Assembly: GCA_033398695.1 (NCBI GenBank)
Contig: JAWKAU010000045.1
Location: 682,001 to 746,000, forward strand
DNA length: 64,000 nucleotides
Direction of reading: 5' to 3'
DNA from: Orobanche coerulescens
Lineage: Eukaryota; Streptophyta; Magnoliopsida; Lamiales; Orobanchaceae
How positions within the stretch are numbered: the stretch's first letter is position 1; every line of letters starts with the position of its first letter. The notes under the pieces were generated by a model. That model saw only the letters and a list, made by a program, of their open reading frames with translations. It did not search any database and had not been told where the DNA came from. Shown one piece after another: positions 50,601 through 64,000 of this stretch. The translations under genes and the position numbers were made by a program.

Positions 50601-53600
50601 AGAGGTTCTTAGACAATTAGGCTCATGAAGTTTAATTGGATTTAGATTTAAGGTTCATGAGGTTCCTATAGGACTAGGCTCATGAAGTTTCTTCGGATTT
50701 GGATTAAAGGTTCATGAGGTTTCTAGAGGACTAGGCTCATGTTGTTCCTATGAATTTCATTTAATATTCATGAGGTTCCTAGAGGACTAGACTTATGAAG
50801 TTCTTTTGGATTTGGATTAAAGGTTCATGAGGTTAGTACAGGACTAGGCTCATGAAGTTCCTTTGGATTTAGATTTAAGGTTCATGAGGTGCTTAGAGGA
50901 CTAGGCTTGTGAAGTTTCTTCGGATTTGGATTAAATGTTCAATAGGTTCCTATAGGATTAGACTCAAGAAGTTCCTCTGAATTTGGATTTAAGGTTTATG
51001 AGGTTCTTAGAGGACTAGGCTCATGAAGTTCCTAGAGGACTAAGCTCATGAAGTTCCATTAAATTTGGATTTATGTTTCATGAAGTTCCTAGAGGACTAG
51101 GCTCATGAAGTTCCTTTAGATTTGGATTTAAGGTTCATGAGGTTCCTAGAGGACTAATGAAGTTCCTTCGAATTTGGATTTAAGGTTCATGAGGTTCCTA
51201 GAGATCTAGGGTGATGAAGTACCATTGGATTTGGATTTAAGGTTCATGAGGATCCTAGAGGACTAGGCTCGTGAAGTTCCTTTGAATTTCATTTAAGATT
51301 CATGAGGTTCCTAGAGGACTACACTCATGAAGTTCCTTTGGATTTGGATTAAAGGTTCAAGAGGTTCTTAGACAATTAGGCTCATGAAGTTTAATTGGAT
51401 TTAGATTTAAGGTTCATGAAGTTCCTTCGAATTTGGATTAAAGATTCTTTGGATTTGGATTTAAGGTTCATAAGGTTCCTATAGGACTCGGCTCATGAAG
51501 TTTCTTCGGATTTGGATTAAATGTTCAAGAGGTTCCTAGAGGACTATACTCAAGAAGTTCCATTGAATTTGGATTTAAGGTTCATGAGGTTCCTAAAGGA
51601 ATAGGCTCATGAAGTTCCATTCGATTTGGATTTAAGTTTCATAAGGTTCTTAGAGGACTAGACTCAAGAAGTTCCTTTGAGTTTGGATTTAAGGTTCATC
51701 AGGTTCATATAGGACTGGGCTCATGAAGTTCCATTGGATTTGGATTTAAGGTTCATGAGGTTCCTAGAGAACTAGACTCATGAAGTTCTTTTGGATTTGG
51801 ATTAAAGGTTAATGAGGTTCTTATAGGACTAGGCTCATGAAGTTCCTTTGGATTTGGATTTAAGGTTAACGAGGTTCCTATAGGACTAGGCTCATGAAGT
51901 TACCTTGGATTTGGATTTAAGGTTAATGAGGTACCTCGAGGACTAGGCTCATGAAGTTCCATTGGATTTGGATTTAAGGTTTATGAGGTTCCTTGAGCAC
52001 TAGGCTCATGGTTCCATTGGATTTGGAGTTAAGGTTCATGAGGTTCCTAGACGACTAGGTTCATGAAGTTCATTTAGATTTGAATTTAAGGTTCATGAGG
52101 TTCCTAGAGGTCTAGGCTCATGAAGTTCCTTCGAATTTGGATTTAAGGTTCATGAGGTTCGTAGAGATCTAGGGTGATGAAGTACCATTGGATTTGAATT
52201 TATGGTTCATGAGGTTCCTATAGGACTAGGCTCGTGAAGTTCCTTTGAATTTCATCTAAGATTCATGAGGTTCCTAGAGGACTAGACTCATGAAGTTCCT
52301 TTGGATTTGGATTAAAGGTTCAAGAGGTTCCTAGAGGACTAGGCTCATGAAGTTCCTTTGGATTTGGATTTAAGGTTCATGAGGTTCTTAGAGCACTCGA
52401 CTCAATAAGTTCCTTTGAGTTTGGATTTAAGGTTCAGGAGGTTCCAAGAGGATTAGGCTCATGAAGTTGTTTTGGATTTGGATTAATGGTTCGTGGGGTT
52501 CCTAGTGGATTAGGCTCATAAAGTTCCTTCATATTTAGATTGAAGGTTCACGAGGTTCATAGAGGACTAGGCTAATGAAGTTCCTTTGGATTTGTATTTA
52601 AGGTTCATGAGGTTCCTAGAAGACTAGGCTCATGAAGTTCCTTTGATTTAGATTTAAGGTTCATGATGTTCCTAAAGGACTAGACTCATGATGTTCCATT
52701 CGATTTGTATTTTAGGTTCATAAGTTCTTAGAGGACTAGACTCAAGAAGTTCCTTTGAGTTTGTATTTAAGTTTCATGAGCTTCCTAGAGGACTAGGCTC
52801 ATGTAGTTTTTGGGATTTGGATTAAAGGTTCATGGGGTTCCTAGTGGATTAGGCTAATGAAGTTCATTAAGATTTAGATTAATGGTTTACAAGGCTCCTA
52901 TAGGACTAGGACAATGAAGTTCCATTGGATTTGGATTTAAGGTTTATGATGTTCCTAGAGGACTAGGCTCATGAAGTTCCTTTGAATTTCATTTAAGATT
53001 CATGAGGTTCCTAGAGGACTAGACTCATGAAGTTCTTTTGGATTTATATTAAAGGTCATGGAGTTCCTAGAGAACTAGGTTCATGAAGTTTATTCGGATT
53101 TCGATTAAAGGTTCATGAGGTTCCTAGAGGACTAGGCTCATGAAGTTCCTTTTGATTTGGATTTAATGTTCATGAGGTTCTTAGAGCACTCGACTCAAGA
53201 AGTTCCTTTGAGTTTGGATTTAAGGTTCATGAGGTTCCAAGAGGATTAGGCTCATGAAGTTGTTTTGGATTTGGATTAATGGTTCGTGGGGTTCCTAGTG
53301 GATGAGGCTCATGAAGTTCCTTCATATTTAGATTAAAGGTTTACAGGATTCCTAGAGGACTAGGCTCATGAAGTTCTTTTGGATTTGGATTTAAGGTTCA
53401 TGAGGTTCTTCGAGCACCCGACTCAAGAAGTTCCTTTGAGTTTGGATTTAAGGTTCTTGAGGTTCCAAGAGGATTAGGCTCATAAAGTTGTTTTGGATTT
53501 GGATTAATGGTTCGTGGGGTTCCTAGTGGATTAGGCTCATGAAGTTTCTTCATATTTAGATTAAAGGTTTACACGATTCCTAGAGGACTAAGATCATGAA

Positions 53601-56600
53601 GTTCCTTCAGATTTTGATTGAAGGTTCACGAGGTTCATAGAGGACTAGGCTCATGAAGTTCCTTTGGATTTGTATTTAAGGTTCATGAGGTTCCTAGAAG
53701 ACTAGGCTCATGAAGTTCCTTCGGATTTGGATTAAAGATTCATGAGGTTTCCAGAGGAGTATGATCATGAAGTTTCTTTGGATTTGGATTTAAGGTTCAT
53801 GAGGTTCCTATAGGACTAGGATCATGAAGTTTCTTCGGATTTGGATTAAATGTTCAAGAGGTTCCTAGAGGACTAGACTCAAGAAGTTCCTTTGAATTTG
53901 GATTTAAGGTTCATGAGGTTCTTAGAGGACTAGGCTCATGAAGTTACTAGAGGACTAGGCTCGTGAAGTTCCATTAAATTTGGATTTATGTTTCATGAAG
54001 TTCCTAGAGGACTAGGCTCATGAAGTTCCTTTAGATTTGGATTTAAGGTTCATGAGGTTCCTAGAGGACTAGGCTAATGAAGTTTCTTCGAATTTGGATT
54101 TAAGGTTCATGAGGTTCCTAGAGATATAGGGTGATGAAGTACCATTGGATTTGGATTTAAGGTTCATGAGGTTCCTAGAGGACTAGGCTCGTGAAGTTCC
54201 TTTGAATTTCATATAAGATTCACGAGGTTCCTAGAGGACTACACTAATGAAGTTCCTTTGGATTTGGATTAAAGGTTCAAGAGGTTCTTAGACAATTAGG
54301 CTCATGAAGTTTAATTGGATTTAGATTTAAGGTTCATGAGGTTCCTATAGGACTAGGCTCATGAAGTTCCTTCGGATTTGGATTAAAGGTTCATGAGGTT
54401 TCTAGAGGACTAGGCTCATGTTGTTCCTATGAATTTCATTTAAGATTCATGAGGTTCCTAGAGGACTAGACTTATGAAGTTCTTTTGGATTTGGATTAAA
54501 GGTTCATGAGGTTAGTACAGGACTAGGCTCATGAAGTTCCTTTGGATTTAGATTTAAGGTTCATGAGGTGCTTAGAGGACTAGGCTCGTGAAGTTTCTTC
54601 GGATTTGGATTAAATGTTCAATAGGTTCCTATAGGATTAGACTCAAGAAGTTCCTCTGAATTTGGATTTAAGGTTCATGAGGTTCTTAGAGGACTAGGCT
54701 CATGAAGTTCCTAGAGGACTAAGCTCATGAAGTTCCATTAAATTTGGATTTATGTTTCATGAAGTTCCTAGAGGACTAGGCTCATGAAGTTCCTTTAGAT
54801 TTGGAATTAAGGTTCATGAGGTTCCTAGAGGACTAATGAAGTTCCTTCGAATTTAGATTTAAGGTTCATGAGGTTCCTAGAGATCTAGGGTGATGAAGTA
54901 CCATTGGATTTGGATTTAAGGTTCATGAGGATCCTAGAGGACTAGGCTCGTGAAGTTCCTTTGAATTTCATTTAAGATTCATGAGGTTCCTAGAGGACTA
55001 CACTCATGAAGTTCCTTTGGATTTGGATTAAAGGTTCAAGAGGTTCTTAGACAATTAGGCTCATGAAGTTTAATTGGATTTAGATTTAAGGTTCATGAGG
55101 TTCCTTCGAATTTGGATTAAAGATTCATGAGGTTTCTAGAGGAGTATGATCATGAAGTTTCTTTGGATTTGGATTTAAGGTTCATGAGGTTCCTATAGGA
55201 CTCGGCTCATGAAGTTTCTTCGGATTTGGATTAAATGTTCAAGAGGTTCCTAGAGGACTATACTCAAGAAGTTCCATTGAATTTGGATTTAAGGTTCATG
55301 AGGTTCCTAAAGGAATAGGCTCATGAAGTTCCATTCGATTTGGATTTAAGTTTCATAAGGTTCTTAGAGGACTAGACTCAAGAAGTTCCTTTGAGTTTGG
55401 ATTTAAGGTTCATCAGGTTCATATAGGACTGGGCTCATGAAGTTCCATTGGATTTGGATTTAAGGTTCATGACGTTCCTAGAGAACTAGACTCATGAAGT
55501 TCTTTTGGATTTGGATTAAAGGTTAATGAGGTTCTTATAGGACTAGGCTCATGAAGTTCCTTTGGATTTGGATTTAAGGTTAACGAGGTTCCTATAGGAC
55601 TAGGCTCATGAAGTTACCTTGGATTTGGATTTAAGGTTAATGAGGTACCTAGAGGACTAGGCTCATGAAGTTCCATTGGATTTGGATTTAAGGTTTATGA
55701 GGTTCCTTGAGCACTAGGCTCATGAAGTTCCTTTAGATTTGGATTTAAGGTTCATGAGGTTCCTAGAGGTCTAGGCTCATGAAGTTCCTTCGAATTTGGA
55801 TTTAGGGTTCATGAGGTTCGTAGAGATCTAGGGTGATGAAGTACCATTGGATTTGAATTTAAGGTTCATGAGGTTCCTATAGGACTAGGCTCGTGAAGTT
55901 CCTTTGAATTTCATCTAAGATTCATGAGGTTCCTAGAGGACTAGACTCATGAAGTTCCTTTGGATTTGGATTAAAGGTTCAAGAGGTTCCTAGAGGACTA
56001 GGCTCATGAAGTTCCTTTGGATTTGGATTTAAGGTTCATGAGGTTCTTAGAGCACTCGACTCAATAAGTTCCTTTGAGTTTGGATTTAAGGTTCAGGAGG
56101 TTCCAAGAGGATTAGGCTCATGAAGTTGTTTTGGATTTGGATTAATGGTTCGTGGGGTTCCTAGTGGATTAGGCTCATAAAGTTCCTTCATATTTAGATT
56201 GAAGGTTCACGAGGTTCATAGAGGACTAAGGCTAATGAAGTTCCTGTGGATTTGTATTTAAGGTTCATGAGGTTCCTAGAAGACTAGGCTCATGAAGTTC
56301 CTTTGATTTAGATTTAAGGTTCATGATGTTCCTAAAGGACTAGACTCATGATGTTCCATTCGATTTGTATTTTAGGTTCATAAGTTCTTAGAGGACTAGA
56401 CTCAAGAAGTTCCTTTGAGTTTGTATTTAAGTTTCATGAGCTTCCTAGAGGACTAGGCTCATGTAGTTTTTGGGATTTGGATTAAAGGTTCATGGGGTTC
56501 CTAGTGGATTAGGCTAATGAAGTTCATTGATTTAGATTAATGGTTTACAATGCTCCTATTGGAATAGGACAATGTATTTCCATTGGATTTGGATTTAAGG

Positions 56601-59600
56601 TTTATGATGTTCCTAGAGGACTAGGCTCATGAAGTTCCTTTGAATTTCATTTAAGATTCATGAGGTTCCTAGAGGACTAGACTCATGAAGTTCTTTTGGA
56701 TTTGTATTAAAGGTCATGGAGTTCCTAGAGAACTAGGTTCATGAAGTTTATTCGGATTTCGATTAAAGGTTCATGAGGTTCCTAGAGGACTAGGCTCATG
56801 AAGTTCCTTTTGATTTGGATTTAATGTTCATGAGGTTCTTAGAGCACTCGACTCAAGAAGTTCCTTTGAGTTTGGATTTAAGGTTCATGAGGTTCCAAGA
56901 GGATTAGGCTCATGAAGTTGTTTTGGATTTGGATTAATGGTTCGTGGGGTTCCTAGTGGATGAGGCTCATGAAGTTCCTTCATATTTAGATTAAAGGTTT
57001 ACAGGATTCCTAGAGGACTAGGCTCATGAAGTTCTTTTGGATTTGGATTTAAGGTTCATGAGGTTCTTCGAGCACCCGACTCAAGAAGTTCCTTTGAGTT
57101 TGGATTTAAGGTTCTTGAGGTTCCAAGAGGATTAGGCTCATAAAGTTGTTTTGGATTGGATTAATGGTTCGTGGGGTTCCTAGTGGATTAGGCTCATGAA
57201 GTTTCTTCATATTTAGATTAAAGGTTTACACGATTCCTAGAGGACTAAGATCATGAAGTTCCTTCAGATTTTGATTGAAGGTTCACGAGGTTCATAGAGG
57301 ACTAGGCTCATGAAGTTCCTTTGGATTTGTATTTAAGGTTCATGAGGTTCCTAGAAGACTAGGCTCATGAAGTTCCTTCGGATTTGGATTAAAGATTCAT
57401 GAGGTTTCCAGAGGAGTATGATCATGAAGTTTCTTTGGATTTGGATTTAAGGTTCATGAGGTTCCTATAGACTAGGATCATGAAGTTTCTTCGGATTGGA
57501 TTAAATGTTCAAGAGGGTCCTAGAGGACTAGACTCAAGAAGTTCCTTTGAATTTGGATTTAAGGTTCATGAGGTTCTTAGAGGACTAGGCTCATGAAGTT
57601 ACTAGAGGACTAGGCTCGTGAAGTTCCATTAAATTTGGATTTATGTTTCATGAAGTTCCTAGAGGACTAGGCTCATGAAGTTCCTTTAGATTTGGATTTA
57701 AGGTTCATGAGGTTCCTAGAGGACTAGGCTAATGAAGTTTCTTCGAATTTGGATTTAAGGTTCATGAGGTTCCTAGAGATATAGGGTGATGAAGTACCAT
57801 TGGATTTGGATTTAAGGTTCATGAGGTTCCTAGAGGACTAGGCTCGTGAAGTTCCTTTGAATTTCATATAAGATTCACGAGGTTCCTAGAGGACTACACT
57901 AATGAAGTTCCTTTGGATTTGGATTAAAGGTTCAAGAGGTTCTTAGACAATTAGGCTCATGAAGTTTAATTGGATTTAGATTTAAGGTTCATGAGGTTCC
58001 TATAGGACTAGGCTCATGAAGTTCCTTGATTTGGATTAAAGGTTCATGAGGTTTCTAGAGGACTAGGCTCATGTTGTTCCTATGAATTTCATTTAAGATT
58101 CATGAGGTTCCTAGAGGACTAGACTTATGAAGTTCTTTTGGATTTGGATTAAAGGTTCATGAGGTTAGTACAGACTAGGCTCATGAAGTTCCTTTGGATT
58201 TAGATTTAAGGTTCATGAGGTGCTTAGAGGACTAGGCTCGTGAAGTTTCTTCGGATTTGGATTAAATGTTCAATAGGTTCCTATAGGATTAGACTCAAGA
58301 AGTTCCTCTGAATTTGGATTTAAGGTTCATGAGGTTCTTAGAGGACTAGGCTCATGAAGTTCCTAGAGGACTAAGCTCATGAAGTTCCATTAAATTTGGA
58401 TTTATGTTTCATGAAGTTCCTAGAGGACTAGGCTCATGAAGTTCCTTTAGATTTGGAATTAAGGTTCATGAGGTTCCTAGAGGACTAATGAAGTTCCTTC
58501 GAATTTAGATTTAAGGTTCATGAGGTTCCTAGAGATCTAGGGTGATGAAGTACCATTGGATTTGGATTTAAGGTTCATGAGGATCCTAGAGGACTAGGCT
58601 CGTGAAGTTCCTTTGAATTTCATTTAAGATTCATGAGGTTCCTAGAGGACTACACTCATGAAGTTCCTTTGGATTGGATTAAAGGTTCAAGAGGTTCTTA
58701 GACAATTAGGCTCATGAAGTTTAATTGGATTTAGATTTAAGGTTCATGAGGTTCCTTCGAATTTGGATTAAAGATTCATGAGGTTTCTAGAGGAGTATGA
58801 TCATGAAGTTTCTTTGGATTGGATTTAAGGTTCATGAGGTTCCTATAGGACTCGGCTCATGAAGTTTCTTCGGATTTGGATTAAATGTTCAAGAGGTTCC
58901 TAGAGGACTATACTCAAGAAGTTCCATTGAATTTGGATTTAAGGTTCATGAGGTTCCTAAAGGAATAGGCTCATGAAGTTCCATTCGATTTGGATTTAAG
59001 TTTCATAAGGTTCTTAGAGGACTAGACTCAAGAAGTTCCTTTGAGTTTGGATTTAAGGTTCATCAGGTTCATATAGGACTGGGCTCATGAAGTTCCATTG
59101 GATTTGGATTTAAGGTTCATGACGTTCCTAGAGAACTAGACTCATGAAGTTCTTTTGGATTTGGATTAAAGGTTAATGAGGTTCTTATAGGACTAGGCTC
59201 ATGAAGTTCCTTTGGATTTGGATTTAAGGTTAACGAGGTTCCTATAGGACTAGGCTCATGAAGTTACCTTGGATTTGGATTTAAGGTTAATGAGGTACCT
59301 AGAGGACTAGGCTCATGAAGTTCCATTGGATTTGGATTTAAGGTTTATGAGGTTCCTTGAGCACTAGGCTCATGAAGTTCCTTTAGATTTGGATTTAAGG
59401 TTCATGAGGTTCCTAGAGGTCTAGGCTCATGAAGTTCCTTCGAATTTGGATTTAGGGTTCATGAGGTTCGTAGAGATCTAGGGTGATGAAGTACCATTGG
59501 ATTTGAATTTAAGGTTCATGAGGTTCCTATAGGACTAGGCTCGTGAAGTTCCTTTGAATTTCATCTAAGATTCATGAGGTTCCTAGAGGACTAGACTCAT

Positions 59601-62600
59601 GAAGTTCCTTTGGATTTGGATTAAAGGTTCAAGAGGTTCCTAGAGGACTAGGCTCATGAAGTTCCTTTGGATTTGGATTTAAGGTTCATGAGGTTCTTAG
59701 AGCACTCGACTCAATAAGTTCCTTTGAGTTTGGATTTAAGGTTCAGGAGGTTCCAAGAGGATTAGGCTCATGAAGTTGTTTTGGATTTGGATTAATGGTT
59801 CGTGGGGTTCCTAGTGGATTAGGCTCATAAAGTTCCTTCATATTTAGATTGAAGGTTCACGAGGTTCATAGAGGACTAGGCTAATGAAGTTCCTTTGGAT
59901 TTGTATTTAAGGTTCATGAGGTTCCTAGAAGAATAGGCTCATGAAGTTCCTTTGATTTAGATTTAAGGTTCATGATGTTCCTAAAGGACTAGACTCATGA
60001 TGTTCCATTCGATTTGTATTTTAGGTTCATAAGTTCTTAGAGGACTAGACTCAAGAAGTTCCTTTGAGTTTGTATTTAAGTTTCATGAGCTTCCTAGAGG
60101 ACTAGGCTCATGTAGTTTTTGGGATTTGGATTAAAGGTTCATGGGGTTCCTAGTGGATTAGGCTAATGAAGTTCATTCAGATTTAGATTAATGGTTTACA
60201 AGGCTCCTATAGGACTAGGACAATGAAGTTCCATTGGATTTGGATTTAAGGTTTATGATGTTCCTAGAGGACTAGGCTCATCAAGTTCCTTTGAATTTCA
60301 TTTAAGATTCATGAGGTTCCTAGAGGACTAGACTCATGAAGTTCTTTTGGATTTGTATTAAAGGTCATGGAGTTCCTAGAGAACTAGGTTCATGAAGTTT
60401 ATTCGGATTTCGATTAAAGGTTCATGAGGTTCCTAGAGGACTAGTCTCATGAAGTTCCTTTTGATTTGGATTTAATGTTCATGAGGTTCTTAGAGCACTC
60501 GACTCAAGAAGTTCCTTTGAGTTTGGATTTAAGGTTCATGAGGTTCCAAGAGGATTAGGCTCATGAAGTTGTTTTGGATTTGGATTAATGGTTCGTGGGG
60601 TTCCTAGTGGATTAGGCTCATGAAGTTCCTTCAGATTTAGATTAAAGGTTTACAGGATTCCTAGAGGACTAAGATCATGAAGTTCCTTCGGATTTTGATT
60701 GAAGGTTCACGAGGTTCATAGAGGACTAGGCTCATGAAGTTCCTTTGGATTTGTATTTAAGGTTCATGAGGTTCAAAGAGGATTAGGCTCATGAAGTTGT
60801 TTTGGATTTGGATTAATGGTTCGTGGGGTTCCTAGTGGATTAGGCTCATGAAGTTCCTTCATATTTAGATTAAAGGTTTACAGGATTCCTAGAGGACTAA
60901 GATCATGAAGTTCCTTCGGATTTTGATTGAAGGTTCACGAGGTTCATAGAGGACTAGGCTCATGAAGTTCCTTTGGATTTGTATTTAAGGTTCATGAGGT
61001 TCCTAGAAGACTAGGCTCATGAAGATCCTTCGGATTTAGATTAAAGATTCATGAGGTTTCCAGAGGAGTATGATCATGAAGTTTCTTTGGATTTGGATTT
61101 AAGGTTCATGAGGTTCCTATAGGACTATGATCATGAAGTTTTTTCGGATTTGGATTAAATGTTCAAGAGGTTCCTAGAGGACTAGACTCAAGAAGTTCCT
61201 TTGAATTTGGATTTAAGGTTCACGAGGTTCTTAGAGGACTAGGCTCATGAAGTTCCTAGAGGACTAAGCTCAAGAAGATCCATTTAATTTGGATTTATGT
61301 TTCATGAAGTTCCTAGAGGACTAGGCTCATGAAGTTCCTTTAGATTTGGATTTAAGGTTCATGAGGTTCCTAGAGGACTAGGCTAATGAAGTTCCTTCGA
61401 ATTTGGATTTAAGGTTCATGAGGTTCCTAGAGATCTAGGGTGATGAAGTACCATTGGATTTGGATTTAAGGTTCATGAGGTTCCTAGAGGACTAGGCTCG
61501 TGAAGTTCCTTTGAATTTCATTTAAGATTCATGAGGTTCCTAGAGGACTACACTCATGAAGTTCCTTTGGATTTGGATTAAAGGTTCAAGATGTTCTTAG
61601 ACAATTAGGCTCATGAAGTTTAGATTTAAGGTTCATGAAGTTCCTTCGGATTTGGATTAAAGATTCATGAGGTTTCTAGAGGAGTATGATCATGAAGTTT
61701 CTTTGGATTTGGATTTAAGGTTCATGAGGTTCCTATAGGACTCGTCTCATGAAGTTTCTTCGGATTTGGATTAGATGTTCAAGAGGTTCCTAGAGGACTA
61801 GACTCAAGAAGTTCCTTTGAATTTGGATTTAAGGTTCATGAGGTTTCTAAAGGAATAGGCTCATGAAGTACCATTCGATTTGGATTTAAGTTTCATAAGG
61901 TTCTTAGAGGACTAGACTCAAGAAGTTCCTTTGAGTTTGGATTTAAGGTTCATCAGGTTCATATAGGACTGGGCTCATGAAGTTCCATTGGATTTGGATT
62001 TAAGGTTCATGAGGTTCCTAGAGAACTAGACTCATGAAGTTCTTTTGGATTTGGATTAAAGGTTATTGAGGTTCTTATAGGATTAGGCTCATGAAGTTCC
62101 TTTGGATTTGGATTTAAGGTTAACGAGGTTCCTATAGGACTAGGCTCATGAAGTTACCATGGATTTGGATTTAAGGTTAATGAGGTACCTAGAGGACTAG
62201 GCTCATGAAGTTCCATTGGATTTGGATTTAAGGTTTATGAGGTTCCTTGAGCACTAGGCTCATGGTTCCATTAGATTTGGATTTAAGGTTCATGAGGTTC
62301 CTAGAGGACTAGGCACATGAAGTTCTTTTGGATTTGGATTAAAGGTCCATGGAGTTCCTATAGAACTAGGCTCATGAAGTTTCTTCTGATTTGGATTAAA
62401 GGTTCATTAGGTTCCTAGAAGACTAGGCTCATGAAGTTCCTTCGGATTTGGATTATAGGTTCATGAGGTTCCTAGGGGAGTAGGCTCATGAAGTTGCTTT
62501 GGATTTGGATTTAAGGTTAATGAGGTTCCTACAGGACTAGGCTCATGAGGATCCTTCGAATTTGGAATAAAGGTTCATGAGGTTCCTAGAGGACTAGACT

Positions 62601-64000
62601 CATGAAGTTCCTTTGGATTTGGATTTAAGGTTCATGGGGTACCTAGAGGACTAGGCTCATGAAGTTCCATTGAATTTAGATTTAAGGTTTATGTGGTTCC
62701 TAGAGGACTAGGCTCATGATGTTCCATTGGATTTGGATTTAAGGTTCATGAGGTTCCTAGAGGACTAGACTCATGAAGTTCCTTTGATTTAGATTTAAGG
62801 TTCATGATGTTTCTAAAGGACTAGACTCATGAAGTTCCATTCGATTTGTATTTTAGGTTCATAAGGTTCTTAGAGGACTAGACTCAAGAAGTTCCTTTGA
62901 GTTTGGATTTAAGGTTCATGAGCTTCCTAGAGGACTAGGCTCATGAAGTTTTGGGATTTGGATTAAAGGTTCATGGTAGTGGATTAGGCTAATGAAGTTC
63001 ATTCAGATTTAGATTAATGGTTTACAAGGTTCCTATAGGACTAGGATCATGAAGTTCCATTGGATTTGGATTTAAGGCTTATGAGGTTCCTAGAGGACTA
63101 GGCTCATGAAGTTCCTTTGAATTTCATTTAAGATTCATGAGGTTCCTAGAGGACTAGACTCATGAAGTTCTTTTGGATTTGGATTAAAGGTCATGGAGTT
63201 CCTAGAGAACTAGGTTCATGAAGTTTATTCGGATTTGGATTAAAGGTTCATGAGGTTCCTAGAGGACTAGGCTCATGAAGTTCTTTTGGATTTGGATTTA
63301 AGGTTCATGAGGTTCTTAGAGCACCCGACTCAAGAAGTTCCTTTGAGTTTGGATTTAAGGTTCTTGAGGTTCCAAGAGGATTAGGCTCATGAAGTTGTTT
63401 TGGATTTGGATTAATGGTTCGTGGGGTTCCTAGTGGATTAGGCTCATGAAGTTTCTTCATATTTAGATTAAAGGTTTACAGGATTCCTAGAGGACTTAGA
63501 TCATGAAGTTCCTTCAGATTTTGATTGAAGGTTCACGAGGTTCATAGAGGACTAGGCTCATGAAGTTCCTTTGGATTTGTATTTAAGGTTCATGAGGTTC
63601 CTAGAAGACTAGGCTCATGAAGTTCCTTCGGATTTGGATTAAAGATTCATGAGGTTTCCAGAGGAGTATGATCATGAAGTTTCTTTGGATTTGGATTTAA
63701 GGTTCATGAGGTTCCTATAGGACTAGGATCATGAAGTTTCTTCGGATTTGGATTAAATGTTCAAGAGGTTCCTAGAGGACTAGACTCAAGAAGTTCCTTT
63801 GAATTTGGATTTAAGGTTCATGAGGTTCTTAGAGGACTAGGCTCATGAAGTTACTAGAGGACTAGGCTCATGAAGTTCCATTAAATTTGGATTTATGTTT
63901 CATGAAGTTCTAGAGGACTAGGCTCATGAAGTTCCTTTAGATTTGGATTTAAGGTTCATGAGGTTCCTGAGGACTAGGCTAATGAAGTTTCTTGAATTTG
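47612..64000. repeat. 57-bp satellite array, block 3, with ~3.65-kb higher-order repeat
   Basis: About 16.4 kb of 57-bp monomers continuing past the window. Rare variants recur at fixed distance: TGTAGTTTTTGGGATTTGG with the preceding A at 49350, 52801, 56461 and 60110 (steps 3451, 3660, 3649), and GAGGATCCTAGAGG with GATCC at 51251, 54930 and 58582 (steps 3679, 3652). 64 x 57 = 3648, so the mature unit is about 64 monomers. Adjacent higher-order copies are almost identical, whereas monomers within one copy differ, which indicates recent amplification. No ORF longer than 60 codons in the block. Confidence 0.93.

Noticed and set aside
47612..64000. CRISPR-like array or repeat protein coded by the 57-bp unit (57 is a multiple of 3)
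   Set aside because: No unique spacers and monomers are directly adjacent; stops occur in all frames and no frame stays open beyond 60 codons.

Overview
The window is nuclear DNA of a flowering plant, probably a eudicot, from a repeat-dense (heterochromatic or pericentromere-like) region. This rests on nested Ty1/copia and Ty3/gypsy LTR retrotransposons with tRNA-iMet primer sites, plant LINE ORF1 pieces, sequence related to the Cassandra 5S class, and a 57-bp satellite array running off the right edge. I see no host protein-coding gene, no functional tRNA or rRNA gene, and nothing bacterial. Every retroelement reading frame carries stops or frameshifts.

Layout, left to right. 1-3191: 5' part of a copia element on the minus strand (CopB), whose LTR position is occupied by a 530-bp palindrome carrying 5S-rRNA-like sequence in both arms. 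3192-6981: two fragments of long gypsy LTRs in opposite orientation, with a gypsy remnant between them. 6982-12307: 3' half of a Sirevirus-like copia element on the minus strand (SirB). 12308-23567: a nearly complete Sirevirus-like copia element on the plus strand (CopA): LTR, PBS, gag, pol, repeated polypurine-tract motifs, a 3-kb extra 3' ORF with its own TATA box, and a truncated 3' LTR. 23568-27546: gypsy gag/protease and 5' LTR, minus strand (GB). 27547-31445: deletion-derived gypsy element, plus strand (GC). 31446-32704: a third copy of the CopA/CopB gag (CopC). 32705-34747: a different gypsy-type LTR with a TA microsatellite and a 63-bp tandem repeat. 35179-36758: another copia LTR. 36931-64000: the satellite array, broken by a clean ~4-kb insertion (38142-42120; LINE ORF1 pieces plus sequence of plant-mitochondrial character) and by a 2358-bp solo gypsy LTR (45254-47611) with a perfect 5-bp target-site duplication.

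How the parts relate. The left half is a cascade of insertions of elements into elements, and most boundaries fall on LTR termini (TG...CA). CopA, CopB and CopC share one gag family, yet CopA and CopB carry unrelated LTRs ending at the same PBS. CopA and SirB carry homologous but strongly diverged 3' ORFs of matching length (about 3.05 kb). Five gypsy LTRs share a dense cluster of a 12-bp dyad (TAGCG-NN-CGCTA) ending just upstream of the TATA box, which looks like a family-specific enhancer. The satellite monomer is itself an internal duplication with a hairpin-forming dyad, and is organised into a higher-order repeat of about 3.65 kb.

Limits: identities are by eye. Domain calls come from motifs, and species, copy number and mitochondrial origin cannot be proven from this sequence alone.
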